Shown: in pieces, positions 10,921-18,680 of the stretch | How the letters are laid out: the number at the start of each line of letters is the position of its first letter | Position numbering within the stretch: position 1 is the first letter of the stretch | NCBI GenBank assembly: GCA_003118195.1 | Contig: BEXV01000309.1 | Span: 223,193-241,872 of the forward strand | From: Hemicentrotus pulcherrimus | Lineage: Eukaryota; Echinodermata; Echinoidea; Camarodonta; Strongylocentrotidae | Direction of reading: 5' to 3' | Length of the DNA stretch: 18,680 nt | Made by a program: the position numbers and the translations under genes | The notes under the pieces: generated by a model | Seen by the model: the letters and a program-made list of their open reading frames with translations, nothing else | What the model was told of the DNA's origin: nothing | The model's database searches: none

Positions 10921-11127
10921 CAGTCAAACCTGTCTATAGCGACCACCCAAGGGAAACACAAAAAGTGGCCTTTGTAGACAAGTGGTCTTTGTAGACACGT
11001 TCCTTTAGTACATGGTTCAATGAAAAACCATTTTCAAGGGAAACAACAAATGAGGCCTTTGTAGACAGGTGGTCTTTGTAGACAGGTGGTCTTTGTAGAC
11101 AGGTGGTCACTAAAGCATGTTTGACTA
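10921..11127. mobile_element. TA-flanked TIR element, copy 1 (MITE-like)
   Basis: It begins CAGTCAAACCTGTCTATAG and ends CATGTTTGACTA, imperfect terminal inverted repeats, with TA immediately outside both ends (10919-10920, 11128-11129). A TA target duplication suggests mobilisation by a Tc1/mariner-like transposase; no transposase is encoded. Inside are two spaced copies of an AAGGGAAACA...-type monomer and several 17-bp units of the form GTGGTCTTTGTAGACAG, three of them in tandem at about 11056-11106. The unit core GTCTTTGTAGAC is a near-palindrome. The antisense open frame over this element is the repeat read through. Confidence 0.8.
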
Positions 11128-11213
11128 TATATGCTATATAACTTAAAATATGTTTATTCCTGAGTGAGATCAAGTGGCGCTGATCCTCTTGTCAGGAAGT
11201 AGTTTTGATTATA

Positions 11214-11455
11214 CAATCAAACCTGTCTATAGCGACCGCCCAAGGGAAACACAAAATATGGTCTTTGTAGACAGGTTCCTTTAGTACATGTTTCAATGAG
11301 AAACCATTTTCAAGGGAAACAAAAAATGTGGTCTTTGTAGACAGGTTCCTTTAGTACATGTTTCAATGAGAAACCATTTTCAAGGGAAACAAAAATGTGC
11401 TTGTTGTAGACAGGTAGTCTTTGTAGACAGGTGGTCACTAAAGCAGGTTTGACTG
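11214..11455. mobile_element. TA-flanked TIR element, copy 2 (MITE-like)
   Basis: This is the same family and orientation as the copy 87 bases upstream. The ends CAATCAAACCTG and CAGGTTTGACTG are inverted repeats, flanked by TA at 11212-11213 and 11456-11457. The interior carries a 70-bp monomer: CAAGGGAAAC recurs at 11241, 11311 and 11381, and each monomer contains GGTCTTTGTAGACAGG and a TTTAGTACATGTTTCAATGA block. The monomers are nearly identical, so the internal expansion is recent relative to the divergence of the TIRs. No protein is encoded. Confidence 0.82.
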
Positions 11456-11457
11456 TA

Positions 11458-13000
11458 CTACTAAAGTGGGTTGGTTCAAGAGGATTCACTTGATTCAGAT
11501 GCATGTACAAAGTGCGCACCTTTGAATAGTGGTACGTATTTGCTGGTTTCCATGGAGTATAGCATTTACACAATTCATTAACCTTTCAAGGGAAGGTGGT
11601 TAGATTAGAAAATCATGCTTACATGTTCTGAGTTTTTTTGAGAAGAAAAGCTTGAATGAATATCTGAGAATGGCATTGTAATAATTCTTATTTCACTTGA
11701 TACAGCTGTTTGGGATATAAAGTGCATACCCTTGTGGTATTTGCAAATGAGAATGTTTGCATTTAATATTTTTGATGCAAAAAGCTTGGGGGAACCTCTG
11801 AGAATGGCATCGTAATTAATCAAATAGAGCTGTATTGGAATGGTATCTTAACACATCATTTCAATTGTATTCTTTCATATAGCCTCTTTTTAATGAGAAT
11901 GAAGATATTCAGAATATCTTTAATTATATTTAAAGGTTTCTTAGCAGTTTTTCAAATGAAAAGATTTAGACTCACCAATAATAAGATCATTACAAAAAAA
12001 CTTTAGTGGGATTACGGATAATTCTACAAAGTGCCATCAGATTTCTCTCTTTGTAGTGTGATTCATCATTTCTGTTCTTTTTTATCATATTTGTAATTTG
12101 AGCAAAGTAAATATAAAACATCTCATGTTCTTTGCATGTATCTATGTATTTTTTGTTTGATTACATATGGATTTTTGACAATGTTGTCACATTTGGCTAA
12201 ATTTCCTGTGTGTTTGTTCATGACTTTTGTTGAAAAGTAAAAAGCTATGGTTGTTTTTCATTCGGAACTCTGTACAGTCACATATCTTATAACTGGACTC
12301 ACTATATCACCATATGTGCCAATCATGAACATGTGCATCACAGTTATGATCCTAGGCAATCAAATTTAAGGAACATATGAGTTCAAATGTGAAGTAAAAT
12401 GCAAAGTATGACATTGTAAATCTTGTCGTTTCTCATTATTAAAAAAGTCAACTCTGAATTAGATGGGAAATTGTTGTTTGAGATGTCTACTGCAGATGTG
12501 AACATATTTTTGAACAAAACCTCTGAATACTGCTTGTTGCATTACAAATTATGATGGTATAAATGCTGTGGTACACCAAAACATTTTGGCGATTTCCCTG
12601 TTGTTGAATTATACATAAAGTTTATTTCAAATGTTGGGATGTCAATTCAAAAGGCAAATAATAACCTTTAGTGTATTTGTCTTCCTATCAATGAATTGTT
12701 TTCAATGTCAAGTTAGCCAATGTTTTTTATCGTTTAGATGGGAGGGGGGGGGGCATGTATCCCTTTCTCCCATTTTCACCATACATGCTAGAAAGAAAAG
12801 AAAAAACACAGTTGATTAAAAAACTCAACCAACTCCTCATGCTTTTCAAAGATTTTTTTAAAAAGCTATTATTGATTTAAGGTACATGTACATTTTTGTA
12901 AGCTTGCTTCATATTTTTGTATTTTACTGGACATTTTAAAAAGAAAATGTTGGTCTTCTAACTTATGCCTAAAAAAATATTTTTCAACAAAAAATTGCAG
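11458..13000. other. Intron sequence ending in splice acceptor
   Basis: No gene is seen. A diverged direct repeat, AAAAGCTTG then TCTGAGAATGGCAT, occurs at 11646-11682 and 11780-11816. A run of ten G sits at 12744-12753. The sequence ends with AAAATTGCAG, the acceptor of the first CCP exon, preceded by a T/A-rich tract. Confidence 0.65.
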
Positions 13001-13201
13001 GAATGGATTGTGCTCTACCTTCGGATCAAGAAGTCCCTAACAGTCACTACACGGTGCGTGGGCAGGAATCGGACAGTGAGGGGTGGTACATGCCTGGTGC
13101 TATGCTGGAGTACAAGTGTGATACCGGTTTCATCATGCAAGGCGGTCTTCCTACCAGACAGTGTCAGAGTGGGCACTGGGTTGGAGAGAAACCTCAGTGT
13201 G
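13001..13201 (+). CDS. Sushi/CCP domain exon 1 (internal, partial gene)
   Basis: This exon encodes one complement-control-protein (Sushi) module, an extracellular binding fold with two disulfides (Cys1-3, Cys2-4). It lies between acceptor TTGCAG and donor GTAGGT (13202), is 201 nt and phase 1-1: GA completes the upstream codon, 66 residues follow from MDCALP, and the final G is split with the next exon. Cysteines fall at residues 3, 39, 54 and 66. The family's landmarks are present: EYKCDTGF before and after Cys2, the Gly-rich turn, and GHWVGEKPQC with the conserved Trp before Cys4. The spacing from Cys1 to Cys2 is slightly long, with an acidic ESDSEGW insert. It joins in frame to the EGF exon (A+GA, Arg) or to the candidate microexon (G+GA, Gly). 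Reading past the donor stays open until a stop at 13348, so intron retention would give a hydrophobic tail. Confidence 0.94.
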
Positions 13202-15806
13202 GTAGGTATATGGGGCTATTAAAGATGATCCAAACATTAGCTCAGGCGACATTTGCTCCTGTCACATTTGCAACAGGCTTTTTTTTTCTTCTCAAAAATG
13301 TATGGTTAGGGCTTGGGTTGCAATTGTGTCTAAGGTTAGATTCAGGGTAGTGTTTGGCATTGATTTCAATATTTCAGAGTTGAAGTTTACCATGGAGCAG
13401 TTGTTGCCAGAGCTTGTGCTGCACCATCGTTTAGAAAAGATTTCCTAGTTACCCCTTCCCTCCTTCCTTCCGTATTTAAGAAGGATTTATTGCCTAGTTT
13501 GCGGTGTTCTTTTGAAAAATATTGTAGTTTTTTTTCTAGAATATTGTTTAAAAAATTACAGTCTGGGAACCAAGACTGCTGAAATTTCCTTTTTTGCAGT
13601 GCCAATTTAAATTTTTTCTAAAAGGGTAGGAGAACAGCGCGTTCATCCATCTGTAAAATGAGGTTTTTGTAGTGGAAAGACAATGTGTCTGCCATTCCAA
13701 TTAAACTCAGCTACTTTGCATAAAAATTGCAACTAAGTGTAGCATCAATTTATTTGCTGTATTCCATGGACATGACCTCTGTCTTCGGCCTTGAGAGAAG
13801 AAGAGACATTTACAGCTAACCAAGGGGCAGAGTGGAGACCTTTTGCTTTCAAACAAATGTTTCTTCAGCTTTATTATGACATATCCCATTACGAAAATTA
13901 GTGCTTCAGACAGATATCTGGAAGCAATCACATCGACTTCTGTTTTTCATCGGTTGCTAAATGAACAAGTCTTATTTCAATCTTGCCTGGAAACCTCAGA
14001 GGGGAGAGAAGGTAGAGGAAAACAGGACAGATTTGATGGTTTTGTCAGACTGTTTTCTCAGTATTTCTCTATTTATCATGATTTGCGTTTGGATAGTAGC
14101 TGTCAAAGTGCAAAAAAAAGAACACTCTCTTAGATTTTCTGTATTTCAGTAAAATTAGACAGTATTTTAATGACTCAATCACTTATTAGATATTCATTTT
14201 TTTAATTGCTTCACATTTTCTTTATTATGTAGTGTACTTATTCAGTGAAATGTTTTAGTTTTAGTTGTTGACAGAATTGTAGATATCTGTGATTTTGACA
14301 TAAGATTTCTCAAGAGAATGAGTTAAATTCTTTCTTAGAAGACTTATTTCTTTATTGAACAGTGCAATTATTCAGGTTTCTGAGTGCATATAGGCTAAAT
14401 ACTGTACAACATAAAACATGAAAAATATTTGCGTCATTTACTTTGTCTGAATATCTGCAACACTTAGTTGTGCTACATTAAAGCAAGATATGAGCAACTT
14501 ATGACTCCATTTTTGTGTTAAAACTAATCAACATAAGATCCTTTAATGTCTATTGTGTTGTTTGTGTAAATACACGCACAATGTAAATAACATTCTGTTT
14601 GAATTCTCTGTCTTCTTAAAAAATGAACCATCCTAGAATCATGAATGATGTTGCCTTTTTTCCCTCCAGTTAACAAGAGAGAGAGAGAGAGAAATAGCTT
14701 AATGGCTATTATTAACTTCACAGTACAAAAGATTTGTTTTCCCCTTTCCATCTCTCAGTTCATCATACCCCAGAAATTTTAAGTAAAATACTCTCTTTCC
14801 TTCCAAATTCCATGGTGTCGTTTCTTGGTACATAGCATCCATGCATCTACATGCAAGCCCATGTCAGAGGGAGTCCATCTCTCTGAGTCTCTTTAACACA
14901 GGTCACATATGTCACCAGAAGAGCACATAATTATTTTGGTGGAAATTGATAAGAAATTTGTGAATTTTTATCCGATTATGGATGATGGCATCTGTGTGGT
15001 TGACAGGGGATCCATTCAGAATGCATTGGATGCCATCCCGGCGCTCTCCGGTGTTTTGGGAGACTTTTGACATATGATATGCACTTGGAGGAGGGAGAAA
15101 GAAAAGGAAAAGAAGGGGGAACTGTTTGCATGATCATGTTTGCGCCGGCTCCGAAAAAAGAGCGATTGGTTCTGAAAGGCAGGCATCATGAAAATGTGTG
15201 CGCAAGAATGTGGCGTGAGGCATCAGGAAATTAACAGAAAAAGAGCTAATCATTTTATGATTGGGGATATGTTGGTGCGTCAGAACTTCTTTGTGGCCAG
15301 GTTCTCATCATCACGAATGTAGGTTGATTCCGTATGTTTAATTCACAATGCAGAATTACCAATTTTGAAAATTAGTTATTAAAGCTGCGTCCCCCTTTTC
15401 TCTCCTTTATGGGAAATGTTAGCATATGTTGACGGGCAGACAGGGGATGAAATCTCCAATACTAAAATGTCCAATCTTTTGGTAACTTTACATTTGATCA
15501 TAACTCAGAAAATTAATTATGAGATACATATCAACTTCCCTTCAGCTTGCTTATAATATACACTGCTCTGAATATAAGTCTTACAAACAAGTTATGAATT
15601 GCTTTGACCACCACTTCACATGCTATTTGGAAGTGAAGAATACTCATTCATTCCATCTTCCCATGAAATATTCCTTTCTTTTTTCTTCTTTCTTTTGTCC
15701 CTACATTATGTTAAATAGTGTATGAGATCAAGATGCGTGTCTACATACACACACACTCACACACACAAAGATTCCTGGGCGGCTGGACCTTCTTTTTAAA
15801 AAAACT
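13202..15806. other. Intron sequence, no recognised gene
   Basis: This is the first part of the intron between the two CCP exons. It contains a GTTAGGGCTTGGGTT-like degenerate patch at 13303-13350, an acceptor-like T-rich AATATTTCAG at 13378 followed by a short open frame with no convincing donor, an (AG)n run at 14676-14692, and an (AC)n run at about 15747-15767. The stretch 14820-15320 is less AT-rich than its surroundings and includes a 53-codon open frame (14909-15070), with no recognisable domain. Confidence 0.6.
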
Positions 15807-15945
15807 GGGCCCTGTTTCATAAAACTTGATATCAATAACAGGTTAAAAGCTACTGAAACCGTGGCATCTGATTGGCTGAGAGCACATTTTTCATAGAAAT
15901 TTAGCTGTTGTTTAATATAGATAACAAGTTTTACGAAATGGGCCC
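15807..15945. mobile_element. Complete MITE, GGGCCC terminal inverted repeats
   Basis: A 139-bp element runs from GGGCCCTGTTTCATAAAACT to ACGAAATGGGCCC, the ends being imperfect inverted repeats of about 21 bp. It has no coding capacity. The interior includes CTGATTGGCTGAGAGCACA, which recurs in inverted form at about 17281-17300. A CT lies just outside each end, too short to call as a target duplication. The GGGCCC..TTTCATAAA-type end resembles dispersed repeats I associate with marine invertebrate genomes; the family name is not known to me. Confidence 0.85.
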
Positions 15946-17221
15946 CTGGTTATTTTTTTGTTTGTTTGTTTTATTTCCACTTTTTCATATCAATACAAAG
16001 AATCATACAAATAAATATAATCAATAACATGTAGATATTACACAATTTGTTTCTGGTTAAAATAAAGTTTCATACAAAAGGAAAAAGCAGGAGACCACAT
16101 GACGTAAGCGTAAATGCTTGAAAATGACCGTGGCCTCTGCCGAGTTAACAAAACAAAAGAACAACCCATGCAAATGCATTGCATTCAATGTTCAATAAGA
16201 TATAAGATAAGTAATTAAGTGAGCATGGCTGAATTGATTTTGAGTGAAAAATAACAAAACATGTTTAGTGAAATATTTCATGTTGAGAAGTGCATTTGTG
16301 CAAGGTGCAAATATTTAGCTTGGTGGAACAAAAGAGACTAATACCGTGATATTAATTGTGTGTAGGTTTCAGTTACGTGTGATAATATTAAATGTATGCA
16401 GGGTCCATTTCTTTTGTCGAACAAAGAACAATTCAAGACATAACAAATTAGATCATTTTGAATTTCTATGTAAGATCTAGTAAACTATACTGAGTTAACA
16501 AATATGTTTTCATATAAGCTTTAAAAGAATAAAGGGAGATCCTAGTTTTAATATGGTTTGGTAAGTTATTCCAAATATCTGGTCCATGGTGTTTAATTGA
16601 TCGTAGGGCTAAACTAAGTTTGGGGTTATTAAGATGGTAATCATGAGCATGTCGAGTTGAATATGAGTGTACGTTTTCATTTAATAAATAAAAGTTTAAG
16701 AAAGATGCTGGAAGAGTTTTGTTAGTGTACTTATACATAAAAATGGCAGTTTGGAGCGTATGTATATCATAAACCTTTAATGTTTTCAATTTACTAAATA
16801 ACGGGTTCGAATTTGCAAGATAGTTAGAGTGTGTACAAATACGAATTGCTCTCTTCTGCAAAAGAAATATTGGGTTTATTTTAATTTTACTACAGTTTGC
16901 CCATATAATATTACAGTATGTTATATACGGTAAAATTAAAGCATTATAAAGAATAAACAAAGATCTATCATTTATCAAACATTTCATTTTATACAAAACA
17001 CCAATATTCCGGGATATCAAAATATTTATATTATGAATGTGTTCGTTCCAAGACAAATTTGAGTCAATAATAACTCCTAAAAATTTCGTTGATTGTTTTT
17101 CTACCAGGGATAAACCATCTATAAACAAATTACATTGTGGTTGGTCTTGCGAGTTTATAGTTCTAAAATAAATAAAATTAGTTTTACTTATATTTAGGGA
17201 TAATTTATTACATTTAAACCA
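15946..17221 (-). mobile_element. 5'-truncated non-LTR retrotransposon (LINE) fragment
   Basis: The antisense strand carries the 3' part of a LINE: the C-terminal piece of ORF2, about 500 bases of AT-rich 3' UTR, and an A-rich (AAAC)n tail that appears on the + strand as TTATTTTTTTGTTTGTTTG at about 15950-15968, with AATAAA next to it in element sense. The 3' end abuts the MITE end exactly or within a few bases, and the 5'-truncated end joins the inverted MITE at about 17221. The retained coding part suits a CR1/L2/Jockey-type element; I cannot choose the clade by eye. Confidence 0.85.
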
Positions 17222-17236
17222 TGTTATCAATATCAA
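16466..17236 (-). pseudogene. LINE reverse transcriptase, C-terminal fragment
   Basis: A 256-codon open frame encodes the end of the LINE polymerase. Near the N-terminus are WFKCNKLSLNISKT and, about 30 residues later, KFLGVIIDSNLSWNEHI, the box-7 (motif E) region at the palm-thumb boundary. They are followed by the thumb-type LQKRAIRIC segment and the C-terminal tail with WNNLP. The catalytic FADD motif, the fingers/palm and the endonuclease all lie upstream in intact elements and are missing here, so it cannot act. The frame has no internal stops, suggesting a fairly recent insertion. The listed start is a TTG with no biological meaning; the first five or so residues are encoded by flanking MITE sequence, and the frame remains open further upstream into it. 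Confidence 0.88.
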
Positions 17237-17372
17237 ATGCTGATATTCAATATCAAATGCTGATATTCTATGACAATTTTGCTCTCAGCCAATCAAATGC
17301 CTTCATTTCAGTAGCTTATAACCATTATTGTTAATTGTTAGTGATGATAGCAAGTTTTATGAAACAGGGCCC
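17222..17372. mobile_element. Inverted, truncated second copy of the GGGCCC MITE
   Basis: This region matches the reverse complement of the element at 15807-15945: TGCTCTCAGCCAATCAAATG, then TTTCAGTAGCTTATAACC, and the end CAAGTTTTATGAAACAGGG. Homology begins at GTTATC (17224), so only its outer roughly 20-bp terminal repeat is missing, replaced by the LINE 5' end. It also carries a 20-bp tandem duplication, CAATATCAAATGCTGATATT at 17228-17247 and 17248-17267, absent from the other copy. Confidence 0.85.
17228..17267 (+). repeat. 20-bp direct tandem duplication
   Basis: Two perfect adjacent copies of CAATATCAAATGCTGATATT lie near the broken end of the second MITE. Each unit contains an inverted pair ATATCA/TGATAT. 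The duplication may have arisen when the neighbouring LINE joined, or by slippage; the sequence alone does not decide. Confidence 0.95.
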
Positions 17373-18062
17373 TCATATGTGATTCGTGTATGGCTTTTAG
17401 TTTTGATTATGATTGCACATGATATATTTATGGTATCTTTGTAGACTTTGTTGCCATTTTTAGGTAGCAGTTGAAATAAAGGGAAAATGTAACACAATGT
17501 ACGGGGGGAAATACCCTATTTAAATTACAACCAAGGACTTATCTATGAAAAAAGTTATGCATGTTTTATTACATTGCTAAAATATTAAATCCTTAATGGA
17601 TGCTGAGGTTTTAACAGTCTATTTTTATTCTTGTAACTACTCATGTACCTTGGCATTAAGCATTCAGTATTTGTTACATTCAATGACCTCCCAGTTTACT
17701 ATTGTACTGCCCTCTTGTGTTAATTATGGTATAGGTTATTGTTAATTAGGCCTGTTGCTCATGCTGGTTGTTCACATCTTATGGCATTATTATAGGGGGA
17801 AACTCATATTGACAATGGATGGCAGGGGGCAATGTTGATGAATCATTTCACCCCTAAATGGATTCTTACTTTATTACCGGTAGTATCTTCTTTGATGAAC
17901 TGGTCCCTTTAAAGAAAGACAAATCTGGTGCAATTGAATTGGGCAAAATTATGAGTGACTTTGTTAATACTGAATACTAACAAAACATCAGTAGTGCTAA
18001 ATAAACTTGCGAATAAAAGATAATTTTTCCCTGTATATAAATAGCAACAATAACGGTTTTAA
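17373..18062. other. Intron sequence, no recognised gene
   Basis: AT-rich intron between the inverted MITE and the open frame that leads into the last exon. No coding motif, RNA gene or further repeat is recognised. A TAA at 18060-18062 closes the frame that is open from 18063 onward. Confidence 0.65.
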
Positions 18063-18465
18063 CCTCAGAAGCTCAATATGTTTAGGAAAAGTGGTGGCTA
18101 TTTCCAACTTCAAAACACCAACTATCATTTTTTATCAATAATAATAATGACAAAAAAAATTGTTGCCTACATCCTTCTTCTGAAAGCAAGCAGTTTGATT
18201 AAAAAATACATATGTTTTATATTTATTTTTAGTGCAAAGAGACGTATCTGTGCTATAGATACATGTAGTAGTAGTAGTAGTAGTAGTAGGCCTAGTAGTA
18301 GTAGTAGTAGTATCAGTAGTAGTAGCAGCAGTAGAAGCAGCAGTAGCCGCAGTAGCAACAGCAGCAGTAGCAGTACTAGTTACTGTTATAGAAGTAGAAT
18401 TGTGATTTTAATCTTCATATCTATTTTTATTGTCATTATCATCATCAATATGATTATCATTACAG
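18063..18465 (+). other. Open upstream extension of last CCP exon frame
   Basis: In the frame of the last exon no stop occurs from 18063 to the window end at 18680, about 206 codons. ATG codons lie at 18078 and 18147. The frame runs through an MTKKIVAYILLL-type hydrophobic start, a long run of Ser (AGT/AGC) broken by Arg, Pro, Ile and Asn, then YRSR and a stretch of about 23 Ile/Val/Phe-rich residues ending at the acceptor, and so into KQASCDDP of the CCP domain. The plain reading is intron: AGT repeats lack stops in this frame and a T-rich acceptor tract reads as hydrophobic residues. An alternative first exon is possible but unproven. Confidence 0.2.
18265..18380 (+). repeat. (AGT)n/(AGC)n imperfect microsatellite
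   Basis: A trinucleotide repeat begins as pure AGT, is interrupted by AGGCCT and ATC, and grades into mixed AGC/AGT with AGA, CGC and AAC variants. It ends about 85 bases before the last exon's acceptor. The antisense open frame of poly-Leu across it is an artefact of the repeat. Confidence 0.95.
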
Positions 18466-18651
18466 TTAAGCAGGCCTCTTGTGATGACCCTGGATGGCCA
18501 GTGAATGCCCGGCGATGCTGTCAGTATATCTTCTACGTAGGAGTGAAGCTGAGCTTCTACTGCAACGAGGGTTACAACATCAGCGGTAATGATGAGAGGA
18601 CATGTTTACCCAGTGGGCAGTGGTCAGGCGTCCAGCCGGTCTGTAATAAGA
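18466..18651 (+). CDS. Sushi/CCP domain exon 2 (internal, partial gene)
   Basis: This second Sushi module follows acceptor ATCATTACAG and ends at donor GTGAGT (18652). It is 186 nt and phase 1-1: TT completes the split codon from the preceding exon (G+TT, Val), 61 residues follow, and one A remains. A competing AG at 18473 is out of phase and would meet a stop, which fixes the acceptor at 18465. The canonical cysteines are residues 5, 32, 46 and 59, within CDDPGWPVNA, FYCNEGY, RTCLPSG and QPVC; the Trp of GQWSG precedes the last one. CDDPG and GQWSG make this a textbook CCP, closer to the family consensus than the preceding one. Oddly, two extra adjacent cysteines (RRCCQY, residues 17-18) lie where the domain usually has none. 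NIS at residue 37 is an N-glycosylation sequon. The gene continues beyond the window. Confidence 0.95.
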
Positions 18652-18680
18652 GTGAGTACAACAATTTCAACCCCCCCCCC
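18652..18680. other. Start of next intron, ending in C10 run
   Basis: The donor GTGAGT is followed by A-rich sequence and a run of ten C at 18671-18680 that reaches the window edge. The full length of the run is not visible. Confidence 0.85.

Noticed and set aside
10934..11573. Antisense frames with repeated VYKDHLSTK-like and FSLKHVLKE-like segments
   Set aside because: They follow the internal repeats of the two TA-flanked elements; no protein family is matched.
13387..13605. Open frames on both strands after an acceptor-like AATATTTCAG
   Set aside because: No donor, no motif, and overlapping open frames on both strands point to composition and not coding.
18167..18358. Antisense poly-leucine open frame
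   Set aside because: Artefact of the AGT/AGC microsatellite.

Overview
The window looks like intron-rich animal genomic DNA, AT-rich, with no bacterial features. It most likely comes from a marine deuterostome invertebrate, and an echinoderm such as a sea urchin is my best guess. The grounds are extracellular-type EGF and Sushi (CCP) exons separated by kilobase-sized introns, short terminal-inverted-repeat elements beginning GGGCCCTGTTTCATAAA and CAGTCAAACCTGTCTATAG, and a LINE reverse-transcriptase fragment. The species call is an inference from repeat style and could be wrong.

One gene is visible, on the + strand, running off both ends of the window. Three exons are well supported: an EGF-like domain (2891-3013), a Sushi/CCP domain (13001-13201) and a second Sushi/CCP domain (18466-18651). 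All three are symmetric phase 1-1 exons with good splice sites, so they join in frame and each encodes one disulfide-bonded extracellular module. The product is an internal part of a secreted or membrane mosaic protein of the EGF/CCP type. No start, signal peptide or stop is in the window, so I assign no gene symbol. A fourth, speculative 33-nt microexon (9655-9687) has good splice signals and keeps the same phase.

Layout: 1-2890 is intron or upstream sequence with a 175-bp CT-rich tract. 2891-3013 is the EGF exon. 3004-3655 is an unusual zone in which the end of the EGF exon and its splice donor have been multiplied: first as a 31-bp minisatellite of nine donor copies, then as three decayed half-exon copies, the last two 167 bp apart. 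3656-13000 is a long intron holding two TA-flanked short elements with nested tandem repeats (10921-11127, 11214-11455) and the candidate microexon. 13202-18465 is the second intron, with a complete MITE (15807-15945), a 5'-truncated antisense LINE (about 15946-17221) and an inverted, truncated copy of the same MITE (17222-17372). Just before the last exon is an AGT/AGC microsatellite (18265-18380). The reading frame of that exon stays open backwards through the whole repeat to 18063.

The points most worth checking are the self-multiplied splice-donor region, the microexon, and the open frame that would add a serine-rich and a hydrophobic segment ahead of the last CCP domain.
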